A stretch of DNA of 64,000 bases from contig NZ_CAKASM010000008.1 in NCBI RefSeq assembly GCF_916858675.1, positions 62,001 through 126,000 of the forward strand, in the 5' to 3' direction. The position numbers and the translations under genes are program-made. The notes beneath the pieces are model-generated. The model was not told where the DNA came from, did not search any database, and saw only the letters and a list, made by a program, of their open reading frames with translations. Shown here in pieces: positions 25,305-33,986 of the stretch; within the stretch, counting starts at the first letter, position 1; every line of letters starts with the position of its first letter. Source of the stretch: Sphingomonas sp. Leaf21 (lineage in GTDB: Bacteria; Pseudomonadota; Alphaproteobacteria; Sphingomonadales; Sphingomonadaceae).

Positions 25305-26293
25305 CACTCTTCCCCCCAAATCCGCGCCACCAGTTGCGGCATCCCGCGCGTTGCGTCGACCAGCGCGCGTTCGTCCACCCGGACACTGCCCAGCGTCACC
25401 GCGATGCGCAGATTGAACCAGTGGCTGGTCGTCGCCACGCCGCCCGCGCCGCTCGCCCCCGGTATCTGCGCCCAGAAAGCGCCCGTGTCCGCATAGCCTT
25501 GCGGCGGGCGGCGCAAAAGGGCCTGGGCGATGGCGGACGGGGAAATCGTATCGACCTGCGCCATCGCGACGAGCGGCGCCTGCTCCGGCGCCAGCGTGTT
25601 GATGTTGACGCTGGTCGACTTCGCCTCGGGCAGGGCGCAGATCCAGGGGCGCAGCGTCGTGTAGACCTCCGGCGTGACGCCGTTCACCATCCGCATCTCG
25701 CTGACATCCGCGATCAGCGTGCCGCCGGTGCGATAGGGCGGGTCGCGGACGAAATAGAGAGTGTCCTCCGCCCCGCCGCCCTGCGGATTCTGGTCGCTGT
25801 CGATCCAGTCGGCGGTGCCGGTCGCGACCTGCTCCGCGACCTGGCCCGGAATGCCGATCAGTCGCATCAGCTTGGCGAAATGCGCAATGTCCACGCCGCT
25901 CGCCGCATAGAGGCCGGGCTGGCCCGGCACGGGCTGGGCCAGGCTGTTGAGATTGAAGCAATTGCCGCCATCGGTGACGCGCGCCACCGCCGTGCCGCCG
26001 CCCGCCGCATCGCCCAGCGGCAGCGCAAAGGGTCGGTCGCTCCATCCGCCCAGCAACGAAACCCTGCCCTGCGACCGCTCCAGCAGATCACCGATCCGGA
26101 CGATCGCCAACGCCTCGGCGGCATAGGCGAAGCCGCGCGCCTGCTCGATCGCCACCGCATTGCCGCCCAGCCGCGTGGTCAGGCGCAGCTTCTCGAGCGC
26201 GGTCGCCGCCAGCACCGCGATCACCGCGACCAGGATCAGCACGGTCAGCAGCGCGGCGCCGCGCTCGCCGGTCGGGCGGGACCGGTCAGGCAC
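25304..26293 (-). CDS. gspK: Type II secretion minor pseudopilin GspK
   Basis: 329 residues from a GTG at 26293 (VPDRSRPTGERG|AALLTVLI), giving a 12-residue leader and prepilin cleavage before AALLTVL. The +5 Glu is absent, as expected for GspK, which caps the pseudopilus. A longer ATG start at 26368 would overlap gspJ by 83 bp. Contains the GspK alpha domain with a calcium-binding-like DSDQNPQGGGAEDT region. Confidence 0.85.
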   Translation of the reverse strand: MPDRSRPTGERGAALLTVLILVAVIAVLAATALEKLRLTTRLGGNAVAIEQARGFAYAAEALAIVRIGDLLERSQGRVSLLGGWSDRPFALPLGDAAGGGTAVARVTDGGNCFNLNSLAQPVPGQPGLYAASGVDIAHFAKLMRLIGIPGQVAEQVATGTADWIDSDQNPQGGGAEDTLYFVRDPPYRTGGTLIADVSEMRMVNGVTPEVYTTLRPWICALPEAKSTSVNINTLAPEQAPLVAMAQVDTISPSAIAQALLRRPPQGYADTGAFWAQIPGASGAGGVATTSHWFNLRIAVTLGSVRVDERALVDATRGMPQLVARIWGEE

Positions 26294-27062
26294 CGGGCGT
26301 CTGGCTCGGGCCGGGTGTCGGCGACGGGTTGGGGCCGGACGCGTTCCCTTGCATTGGCGCCGTGACATAGCCGGTGCCGACGAGGAACAACTGGCGGAAG
26401 ATCATGCCGTCGTCGCGGACGATCGTCACCTCTGCGGCCTGCGGCAAGGCGACGCCCGGCTGCCCCTGCCACTGATCGGTCCAGTTTCCCGCATGGCGAT
26501 AGCGCAGATGCAGTTCGCGGACATGATCCATCAGCGCGGCGGGTTCCATCGGGGTCGTCCCGTCGAGCAACGGCCACGCGATCCGTTCGAGCACGTCGCC
26601 GTTCAGCCGATAGGCGACCTTCTGGAGCGAAGGCCGCTGCGCATCGTCGAGATTGCTCCAGCCAGCCCGGACCAGCCGCATGGCATCGGGCCCCGCGACC
26701 ATCGCGGGGGTCTGTATCCCGCCCTCGTCGCGGGTCGGACGGTCGACCGCCTGCGCGAGGTCGGCGGACAGGATCGCCGTCGTCCGGCTCACCGCCGCCA
26801 CCGCGTCAAGCTTTTGCCCGGTGACCGACTGCGCGCGCACGCTGAGCGAGAGGATCGCGACGGCGGCGGCGGCGAGCATCGAGAAGATGAGCAGCGCGAC
26901 CATGACCTCGACCAGGGTGAAGCCATAGGATTGGGCACCACCCCGGCTTAGGCCGGGTTCCAGTCGCCGTGCGGCATGAGGTGCGCTGCGACGTACACCC
27001 CTGACCCCAAGATTCGCCGAAACTGGACCCCGGGCTTCGCCGGGATGGTGCAGGGTGCCCAT
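26286..27062 (-). CDS. gspJ: Type II secretion minor pseudopilin GspJ, unusual leader
   Basis: 258 residues from ATG 27062, which overlaps the gspI stop (TGATG). The prepilin site SYG|FTLVEVMVALL is at residue 47/48, so the leader is about 47 residues, far longer than usual. It is encoded by an inverted pair of REP-type repeats (26939-27050). Pro-rich tail (NPSPTPGPSQTPGA). GspJ joins the GspI-J-K tip. Confidence 0.85.
   Translation of the reverse strand: MGTLHHPGEARGPVSANLGVRGVRRSAPHAARRLEPGLSRGGAQSYGFTLVEVMVALLIFSMLAAAAVAILSLSVRAQSVTGQKLDAVAAVSRTTAILSADLAQAVDRPTRDEGGIQTPAMVAGPDAMRLVRAGWSNLDDAQRPSLQKVAYRLNGDVLERIAWPLLDGTTPMEPAALMDHVRELHLRYRHAGNWTDQWQGQPGVALPQAAEVTIVRDDGMIFRQLFLVGTGYVTAPMQGNASGPNPSPTPGPSQTPGA
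26939..27050. repeat. REP-type inverted pair inside the gspJ leader
   Basis: CCCCGGCTTAGGCCGGG near 26941 and the inverted CTGGACCCCGGGCTTCGCCGGG near 27023-27044, same family as 14857-14978 and 29803. It lies at the start of gspJ and is translated as the leader. Confidence 0.8.
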
Positions 27063-27472
27063 CACGACGCCACCACCCCGGCCGGCGGTGCCGCCATGGG
27101 CGGACGGACCATGGTCATGCGCCCCGCGATACTGCCCCCCGCATTGGCCACGGCCACGTCGATCCGCACCACGCGCGCATCGCCGGTGCCACTGACGATC
27201 CGCGTCCATTTCCAGCTCCGCCCGCCATTCACCTCGGCGCCCGAGGTGCGACCGAGCGCGGGCGGCTGGGGATCGGTCACCGCCGCGATGGCGACGTTGC
27301 GCGCGACCATCTGCGCCACCACGGTCTCGTCGAGGATCGACGCGCCGCGGATCGTCGCGCTCTCCAGCCGGACCAGTGCCATCGCCGCCAGGCTGAACAC
27401 CGCCAGCGCGACCATGATCTCGATCAGCGTGAAGCCCGATTGCCGGGGAGCAATGGCCCTGGCCCTACCCAT
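27062..27472 (-). CDS. gspI: Type II secretion minor pseudopilin GspI
   Basis: 136 residues. Short leader MGRARAIAPRQSG then FTLIEIMVALAVFSL with Glu5, cleaved by prepilin peptidase. Its start overlaps the gspH stop by 8 bp. Part of the pseudopilus tip. Confidence 0.92.
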   Translation of the reverse strand: MGRARAIAPRQSGFTLIEIMVALAVFSLAAMALVRLESATIRGASILDETVVAQMVARNVAIAAVTDPQPPALGRTSGAEVNGGRSWKWTRIVSGTGDARVVRIDVAVANAGGSIAGRMTMVRPPMAAPPAGVVAS

Positions 27473-28085
27473 CGACGCGCACCGAGCCGTCCGCGCCGAT
27501 GCGGACGATGCTGCTCGCCCGGTCGCGCGCGAGGCGGAATTCGACCGGGCGGTCGGCCAGTCCCGTCACGTCGAACGTGACGCGGACCCGCCCCGTGGCG
27601 TCCGGTATCAGCGCCTGCGTCCCCTGTTCCCACTGCGCGACGCGGAGCGGCTTGGCGGTCATCGGGCTCCACGCACCATCGGCCCGCCGATCGAAGCCAT
27701 AGCCGCCGCGAGTCACCCAGATGCTGACCGGCGACGCCTCGACCACCGCCACGTCATGCGCGGCGCGAACCCGCGCGGCGAAGCGAAGCGCCTCGTCGGT
27801 CACGCGGCCCCGGCGGTCGGGGAGCGACATCACCGCGATCGCGGAGACCAGGCCGATCACGGTGATGACGACCATCAGTTCGACCAGCGTGAAGCCGTTG
27901 CCTCCATGCGCCGGTGTTTCGGCATGGCCTTCGACTTCGCTCAGGCTGAACGGAGCTTTGGTCAGGACCGAGATCGTCCCAACATCCGTTCGCGTCGAGC
28001 GCCGTCGAAGCGCACGGGCCCAACGCCCGCCCCGCAGGCTCCGCCCGCCGCCGTCCCCGGCATCCAGGCGGGCGCGCGGAGTCAC
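27465..28085 (-). CDS. gspH: Type II secretion minor pseudopilin GspH, unusual leader
   Basis: 206 residues from a GTG at 28085 overlapping the gspG stop (GTGA). The prepilin site GGNG|FTLVELMVVITV lies at residue 64/65, so the leader is about 64 residues. Part of it (PFSLSEVEGH) is read through a dispersed repeat of the GACTTCGCTCAGGCTGAAC family. No closer in-frame start was seen. Confidence 0.85.
   Translation of the reverse strand: MTPRARLDAGDGGGRSLRGGRWARALRRRSTRTDVGTISVLTKAPFSLSEVEGHAETPAHGGNGFTLVELMVVITVIGLVSAIAVMSLPDRRGRVTDEALRFAARVRAAHDVAVVEASPVSIWVTRGGYGFDRRADGAWSPMTAKPLRVAQWEQGTQALIPDATGRVRVTFDVTGLADRPVEFRLARDRASSIVRIGADGSVRVDG
27927..27955. repeat. GACTTCGCTCAG-type repeat inside gspH leader
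   Basis: CCTTCGACTTCGCTCAGGCT followed by GAACGGAG matches (inverted) the sequence at 15019-15040. It is in frame in gspH and gives the residues FSLSEVEG. Confidence 0.75.
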
Positions 28086-28543
28086 TTATCCCAGTTGCCG
28101 ATATCGGCGTTGATCCCCTCGCCGCCTTCCTTGCCGTCCGCGCCGTAGGTCCAGACATCGGCCTCGCCATGCTGACCGGGCGCCGCGTACAGATAGGGGC
28201 GACCCCAGGGATCGTTGGGCAGCTTCTTCAGATAGCCACCCTTCTGATAGCGTGACGGATCGGCGAGCCCGGCGGGCATCGATACCAGAGCCTGAAGCCC
28301 CTGCGACGTCGTCGGGAAGGTCAGGTTCTGGAGCTTGTACATCTCCAGTCCGCCCTCGATCTGCGAGATATCGGCCTTCGCCTTCTGCACCCGCGCGGTG
28401 TCGCCCGAGGGGAGGACGTTCAGCGCGACGATCGTCGCCAGCAGGCCGATGATGACGATGACGACCATCAGCTCGACCAGCGTGAAGCCGTTCTCACGAC
28501 GCTGGCGGCGGATCGGGCGGCGGTTCTGGGTACGCATCAACAT
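28082..28543 (-). CDS. gspG: Type II secretion major pseudopilin GspG
   Basis: 153 residues, leader of 19 (ENG|FTLVELMVVIVIIGLLAT), Glu5 present. The C-terminal part with DPWGRPYLYAAPGQHGEADV and the YGADGKEGGEG calcium-binding loop is typical of GspG, the main subunit of the pseudopilus. AAGAGGAC precedes the ATG. Confidence 0.95.
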   Translation of the reverse strand: MLMRTQNRRPIRRQRRENGFTLVELMVVIVIIGLLATIVALNVLPSGDTARVQKAKADISQIEGGLEMYKLQNLTFPTTSQGLQALVSMPAGLADPSRYQKGGYLKKLPNDPWGRPYLYAAPGQHGEADVWTYGADGKEGGEGINADIGNWDK

Positions 28544-28549
28544 GTCCTC

Positions 28550-29773
28550 TTATTGACCGGCCAGCGTGTTGAGCTGGAGGATCGGCAGCAGGATGGATAG
28601 CACGATCGTCGCCACGACGCCGCCCATCACGACGATGATCGCGGGTTCGAGCAGCGAAAGCGCGGTAGCGGTGAAGCGGTCGAACTCGCGCTCCAGATAG
28701 TCGGCGGCGCGCTCCAGCATCTCGTCCAGCCGGCCCGCCGCCTCGCCACTGGCGGCCAGATAGGTAAGCAGCGGGGGAAACACCCCCGCCCGCCGCATCG
28801 CCGCCGACAGGCTGCCGCCGCCCCGGATCGAATCGACGATCGCATCGGACGCGACCCGCAGGCGACGGTTGTGGATGGTCCCGGCGGTCAGCGTCAGCCC
28901 CTCGAGCAGCGGCAACCGGCTCGCCACCATCGTCCCCAGCGTGCGCGCCATCCGCGCCGCGTGCAGATCGCGCAGCAACCGGCCGAGCAAGGGCAGCTTG
29001 AGCAGCCAGGTGTCGAAGGACAGCCGGATCGACGGCACCTTCAGGGCGCGCCAGAACCCCAACCCGACCAGCGCCGCCAGCCCCGCCATCAGCCACCACC
29101 AGCCGACCAGCAGGTCCGACACCGCGATCACCATCCGCGTCAGGAAGGGAAGCTGCTGCCCCACCGTGTCGAACTGTTCGACCACCTGCGGCACGACGAA
29201 CATCATCAGGGCGGTGACGACGCCCATCGCCACCACCGCCAGGATCGTCGGATAGGCGAGTGCGGTGATCAGCTTGCCGCGAATCTCCGCCTGGCGCTCC
29301 AACAGGGCCGCGAGCCGTTCGAGGATCGTCGGCAACGTCCCCGAACTCTCCCCCGCCGCGACCATCGCGCGGTAGAGTGGCGGGAAACTCCTGGGCTCGC
29401 GCGCCATGGCATCGGCGAGGCGACGGCCTTCGGTGACGCCCTGATGCACCGTCGCGACGATGGCGCGCACCCGCTCCTGCTCGGTCTGGCGGGTGATCGT
29501 GCGCAACGACTCTTCCAGCGGGGAGACCCGGTTGAGCGTGGCGAGCTGGCGGGTGAAGAGCGTCAACTGCTTCACCGACATCCGCGCGCGACCGAGTTTC
29601 AGCCCGAAGAGCGGACGCCGCTCGGCCGTGTCGCCGCTGCCCGGTCTGACCGACACGACATAAAGCCGCTGCTTCTCGAGCGCGGCACGAGCGGCGTCGC
29701 TGGTCTCGGCGGGGATGAACCCGCGTCTTTCCGCGCCCTTGGTATCGATGGCGACATAGTCGAACCCGGCCAT
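28550..29773 (-). CDS. gspF: Type II secretion inner membrane protein GspF
   Basis: 407 residues, three hydrophobic segments (about 170-195, 222-245, 375-400) and two GspF domains with FTRQLATL...PLEESL and the repeated ARTLGTMVASRLPLLEGL. It forms the membrane platform of the secretion machine. A 381-bp repeat-filled gap separates it from gspE upstream. Confidence 0.95.
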   Translation of the reverse strand: MAGFDYVAIDTKGAERRGFIPAETSDAARAALEKQRLYVVSVRPGSGDTAERRPLFGLKLGRARMSVKQLTLFTRQLATLNRVSPLEESLRTITRQTEQERVRAIVATVHQGVTEGRRLADAMAREPRSFPPLYRAMVAAGESSGTLPTILERLAALLERQAEIRGKLITALAYPTILAVVAMGVVTALMMFVVPQVVEQFDTVGQQLPFLTRMVIAVSDLLVGWWWLMAGLAALVGLGFWRALKVPSIRLSFDTWLLKLPLLGRLLRDLHAARMARTLGTMVASRLPLLEGLTLTAGTIHNRRLRVASDAIVDSIRGGGSLSAAMRRAGVFPPLLTYLAASGEAAGRLDEMLERAADYLEREFDRFTATALSLLEPAIIVVMGGVVATIVLSILLPILQLNTLAGQ

Positions 29774-30154
29774 GTCAGTCCTTTATCCCATCAAAGCGCA
29801 CTACCCCGGCGAAGGCCGGGGTCCAGTTGCGATGACGGCCCAGAAACGCGGTGCAGGTTGGAGACCCTATCTCACGCGAGGCCGCTAAGCCGCGAAGAAG
29901 AAAGGAATGTTCGCGCAGAGGCGCAGGGGACGCAGAGGTGTCTCGCGCACGGCAGCGCGCAGCCATTCCCATCAGCCGAAATAGGAGGGCCGCTGGCGCG
30001 GCGAGGACGCCGTCTCTGCGTCCTCTGCGCCTCTGCGCGAACCCATTTTCTCTTCGCGGCTTCGCGGCTTCGCGTGAACTCGACTTCAAGGTGCAAGGCG
30101 ACTGGGCCCCCGCCTTCGCGGGGGAACGAGAGCTGAGGCGAGCCTGCACCCCCC
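29774..30154. repeat. Repeat-filled gap between gspE and gspF with long imperfect palindrome
   Basis: REP-type hairpins lie at both ends (29803-29823 and 30103-30126, inverted). Between them two arms of about 65 bp, 29876-29940 and about 30012-30078, are imperfect reverse complements built from CGCAGAGGCGCAG / CTGCGCCTCTGCG and AAGCCGCGAAGA / TCTTCGCGGCTT. No gene. Confidence 0.75.
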
Positions 30155-31759
30155 TCACCCCGCGTCGGAGTCGCGGCGGGAGACGCGGATGGCTTCCTCC
30201 GCCGTCGTCACGCCGTCGAGGACCAGCCCGCGCGCGGTGATCGCCAGCGTCGGCTGGCGGGCGAAGGCGTGCGCCGCGATCGCCTGTTCGTCGCCGCCCT
30301 CGTTGACCAGCCGCCGGATCGTATCGTCGACCCGCACCGCCTCATAGACCCCGGTCCGGCCCTTATAGCCGGTGCCGTTGCACTGCGGACAGCCGACCGC
30401 TTCGTAGACGATCGCCTTGTTCTCGATACCGAGCAAGGGCGCGACGGTGGTCTTGGCCTTCACCGGGCGCTTGCATGCCGGGCAGAGCCGCCGAACCAGC
30501 CGCTGCGCGATGACGGCGCGCAAGGTCGAGGCGAGCAGGAACGGCTCGACCTTCATGTCGCGCATCCGGGTGATCGCGCCGACCGCGTCGTTGGTGTGGA
30601 CGGTCGACAGCACGAGGTGCCCGGTCAGCGACGCCTGCACCGCGATCTCGGCGGTCTCGCGGTCGCGGATTTCGCCGACCATCACCACGTCCGGGTCCTG
30701 GCGCAGGATCGCGCGCAGCCCCGCCGCGAAGGTCAGCCCGACCTTGGCGTTGACCTGGGTCTGGCCCACCCCCTCGACCGCATATTCGACCGGATCCTCG
30801 ACGGTCAGGATGTTCCGGCTGCCATCGTTTAGAAGGCCAAGCGCGGCATAGAGGCTGGTCGTCTTGCCCGAACCGGTCGGCCCGGTGACGAGGATGATGC
30901 CGTTGGGCTCGCTCAGCGCCTCGCGGAGAAGCGCATACATCGCCGGGTTCATGCCCAGCGCGTCGAGGTCGATCCCGGCATTCTCCTTGTCGAGGATACG
31001 CAGCACCACGCGTTCCCCGGCCCGGCTGGGCAGGGTCGAGACGCGCACGTCGAGCAGCTTGCCGCCCAGGGTCAGCGCCATGCGCCCGTCCTGCGGCACG
31101 CGCCGCTCGGCGATGTCGAGCCGGGCCATGACCTTGATACGGCTGACCACCACCGGCGCGACATGCGGCGGCATCCTGAGCGTCTCGCGCAGCACGCCGT
31201 CGATCCGCATCCGCACGACGAGGCCGGTTTCGTACGGCTCGATATGAATGTCCGACACGCCATTGCGCGCGGCGTCGGCGATGATCCCGTTGATCAGCCG
31301 GATGGCGGGCGCGTCGTCGGCGGTGTCGAGCAGATCCTCGGCGGTCGGAATGCCGTCGGCCAGCATGTCCAGTTCGTCACCCATGCCCACCGCCGCGATC
31401 GCGGTCGCCTGTCCGTCCATCGCATAGGCGTCGGACAGCAGCCGGTCGAAGGCGGGCGCCTCGACCCGGGTGATGGCGAACGGGCGGCCGATATGGCGGC
31501 GCAGCTCGATCAACGCGCGCGGGTCGGCGCCTTCTCGAAGGGCGATGGTCAGCGGGTCGGCGGTGTGGACCACCGTGCCGAACTTGCGCGCGAAGCCATA
31601 GGGGATGGTCAGGGGGGCGACCAGTTCCAGCGCTTCATCGGGGGTGGGGAGCGGGAGAGCGGGGTGCCCTCCCCCATCCCCCCCCGCCTGCGGGGCGGGC
31701 GTGCCCAGCGGCAGGGGGACGGTGTCGCCGGTAGGCAGGGGTTCGCGTGCGTCAGTCAC
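30155..31759 (-). CDS. gspE: Type II secretion ATPase GspE
   Basis: 534 residues from a GTG at 31759 overlapping the gspD stop. Walker A GPTGSGKT at 293-300, Asp box and Walker B in LRQDPDVVMVGEIRD (352-366), His box around LSTVHTND, and a zinc site CPAC (426-429) and CPQC (457-460). N-terminal residues about 18-36 (TPAPQAGGDGGGHPALP) are translated from a dispersed CCCTCCC-type repeat. Hydrolyses ATP to power pseudopilus assembly. Confidence 0.94.
   Translation of the reverse strand: MTDAREPLPTGDTVPLPLGTPAPQAGGDGGGHPALPLPTPDEALELVAPLTIPYGFARKFGTVVHTADPLTIALREGADPRALIELRRHIGRPFAITRVEAPAFDRLLSDAYAMDGQATAIAAVGMGDELDMLADGIPTAEDLLDTADDAPAIRLINGIIADAARNGVSDIHIEPYETGLVVRMRIDGVLRETLRMPPHVAPVVVSRIKVMARLDIAERRVPQDGRMALTLGGKLLDVRVSTLPSRAGERVVLRILDKENAGIDLDALGMNPAMYALLREALSEPNGIILVTGPTGSGKTTSLYAALGLLNDGSRNILTVEDPVEYAVEGVGQTQVNAKVGLTFAAGLRAILRQDPDVVMVGEIRDRETAEIAVQASLTGHLVLSTVHTNDAVGAITRMRDMKVEPFLLASTLRAVIAQRLVRRLCPACKRPVKAKTTVAPLLGIENKAIVYEAVGCPQCNGTGYKGRTGVYEAVRVDDTIRRLVNEGGDEQAIAAHAFARQPTLAITARGLVLDGVTTAEEAIRVSRRDSDAG
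31664..31711. repeat. CCCTCCC-type repeat inside gspE
   Basis: TGCCCTCCCCCATCCCCCCC then CGCCTGCGGGGCGGGCG matches the family at 21671-21704 and 61292-61331, but here it is in frame inside gspE. Confidence 0.75.
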
Positions 31760-33986
31760 GGCGCTTGATCGGTTCGACCGACTTGGCGACGGGGACGGCG
31801 ATGCGCGGATCCTCGATATTGCCGGGCATCGGCGCGTGCGGGATCGGCGGCGCGGCATTCATGTAATCGCGGACCAGCTCGTCGATCGACGGCTCGACGC
31901 CGGGCTGGGCATAACCCTGGAGCTGGCGGAGATAGCCGTAACGCTGCTCGGTCACGCGGCGGCTGTCCTCGGGCGTGCGCAGGATGGTCGGGCGGATGAA
32001 GACCATCAGGTTCGTCTTCGACCGGCTGCGCGCCTTGGACCGGAACAGCGCACCGATGCCGGGGATATCGCCGAGCAGCGGGATCTTCTCGATCGTGCGC
32101 CGCTCGTTGTCGTCGAGCAGGCCGCCGATGACGGTGATCTGGCCGTCATCGGGGGTGAAGACATTCTCGAACGCGCGCTTGTTGAGGATCAGTTCGCTGT
32201 TGTTGCTCGACACCGGACCCGCGATCGAGCTGACTTCGAGGCGGACATAGAGCTTGAGCGAGCCGCCCGCATTGACCTGCGGCTTCACGTCCAGCTGGAT
32301 GCCGACATTCTGGCGCTGCACGGTGCGGAAGGCATTGTCGAAATTGTTCGACAGCGCCTGCCCGGTGGTGACCGGGATTTCCTGACCCACAAGGCTGTGC
32401 GCCTGCTGGTTGTCCAGCGTGATGATGTGCGGGACTTGCAGCAGGTTCGACGTGGTGTCGCTCTTCACCGCGTTGATGATCGCGCCGAACACCGTGTCGC
32501 CGATCTGGCCGCCCCAACCGGCAAAGCCGCCGGTCGTGCCCAGGATCGACTGCACCGCCGACTGGGTAAGCTGGCTATAGGCTTGGTTGGGAACGTTGGT
32601 CGTCGTGCGGGTGCCGTCGGGCGCGACCACCGTCGTCGTCGTGCCGCCGATCGTGTTCGCGCCCACCGCGCCCGCGATCTGGAGGATGTTCGGCGCGGTA
32701 TTGCCATAGGTGGATGCGGCGAACGCCCCGCCCGACAGGCTCCCGAGCAGGAACTGCGCGCCAAGCCGCCGGGCGGTCTGGTCGGAGACTTCGGCGACGA
32801 TCGCCTCGATCAGCACCTGCTCGCGGCGCACGTCGAGCTGGCGGATGACCTCGCCGATCTGGCGCTGGATATCGGCGGGCCCCGCGATGACGATCGCGTT
32901 GGCGCCCGTGAAGCGGGTGACGACAGCCGCCGTCCGTCCCCCCTGCGTGCTGATCGCGGGCTGCTGGCCATTCTGTCCGCCCGCACCCGGCGCGTTCGAC
33001 GCCTGGGGCTGTGCGACCGGCTGGATCCGCTGCGCGATCGAGGTGCCCGCGGGCGAGCCCGTCTGGCTGTTGGTCTGGGTGAAGCTACCGCGCGACAGGG
33101 TGGTTTCCTGCACGGGATCGGGGGTCTGGCCGACCAGTTGCTGAAGCACCGGCAAAAGCTGTTCGGCATCGGCGTTCTGGAGGAAGACGACGCGGATCTC
33201 GGTGCCGCTCTTGGCCTTGTTGTCCAGATCCTGCGCGATCTGCGCGAAGCGCGCGACGCTCGACGGGTCGCCGCGCAGCGCGATCGAGTTGGAACTGTCG
33301 ATCGCCACCACCGATACGCCGGTCGCCCCCTGTGCGGGGCCGCCCTGCCCCGACCCGGCGCCGCCGCCCGCCAGCGTCTGAAGCGCGGTCGCGATCTCGC
33401 GCGCGCCGGCATTGCGAAGCGCGATGACGCGGGTCGAGGCATTGTCCGAATCGATCCGCCGGACGACTTCGCGGATGCGGCGGATATTGTCGGCGAAATC
33501 GACGACCACCAGGCTGTTGCCCGCGCGGTTGGCGGTGACCGAGCCTTGCGCGCTGACCAGCGGACGCACCGTCTCCAGCGCGCTGGCGGCGTCGATCGCG
33601 CGCAACCGGATGATCTCGGTGACATAGGCGTTGCGGTTCGCACCCGCCGATCCGATCCGGCTGGGCTGCGACGCGGCATTGTCGATCGGCTGGACGCGGA
33701 ACGCCCCCCCGGAGGTCGGCACCGCGACCAGGCCGTTGGATCGCAGGGTCGACAGGAATATCTCGAAATATTCCGAACGTGACAGCGGCCGGTCGGTCAC
33801 CACCGTCACCTTGCCGTTGACCCGGCTGTCGATGATGAAGGTTCGCCCGGTCACCTTGGCGGCGTCGGCGATGAACGCGCGGATATCCGCATCGCGAACG
33901 TTGAGCGTGGTCTGGGCCTGCGCCCCCGCGGCGAGCGCGATGGCCAGAACCGGCGCCAGGACTGAACCGAGGACGAACTTCTTCAT
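31752..33986 (-). CDS. gspD: Type II secretion outer membrane secretin GspD
   Basis: 744 residues with signal peptide (to AGAQA), N0 and N1-N3 ring domains (NVRDADIRAFIADAAKVTGR, repeated in FADNIRRIREVVRRID), and the secretin channel domain with VPHIITLDNQQAHSLVGQEIPV and VIGGLLDDNE. A Gly/Gln/Asn-rich insertion (about residues 295-355) precedes the last N domain. The channel of the secretion machine. Confidence 0.96.
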   Translation of the reverse strand: MKKFVLGSVLAPVLAIALAAGAQAQTTLNVRDADIRAFIADAAKVTGRTFIIDSRVNGKVTVVTDRPLSRSEYFEIFLSTLRSNGLVAVPTSGGAFRVQPIDNAASQPSRIGSAGANRNAYVTEIIRLRAIDAASALETVRPLVSAQGSVTANRAGNSLVVVDFADNIRRIREVVRRIDSDNASTRVIALRNAGAREIATALQTLAGGGAGSGQGGPAQGATGVSVVAIDSSNSIALRGDPSSVARFAQIAQDLDNKAKSGTEIRVVFLQNADAEQLLPVLQQLVGQTPDPVQETTLSRGSFTQTNSQTGSPAGTSIAQRIQPVAQPQASNAPGAGGQNGQQPAISTQGGRTAAVVTRFTGANAIVIAGPADIQRQIGEVIRQLDVRREQVLIEAIVAEVSDQTARRLGAQFLLGSLSGGAFAASTYGNTAPNILQIAGAVGANTIGGTTTTVVAPDGTRTTTNVPNQAYSQLTQSAVQSILGTTGGFAGWGGQIGDTVFGAIINAVKSDTTSNLLQVPHIITLDNQQAHSLVGQEIPVTTGQALSNNFDNAFRTVQRQNVGIQLDVKPQVNAGGSLKLYVRLEVSSIAGPVSSNNSELILNKRAFENVFTPDDGQITVIGGLLDDNERRTIEKIPLLGDIPGIGALFRSKARSRSKTNLMVFIRPTILRTPEDSRRVTEQRYGYLRQLQGYAQPGVEPSIDELVRDYMNAAPPIPHAPMPGNIEDPRIAVPVAKSVEPIKRRD

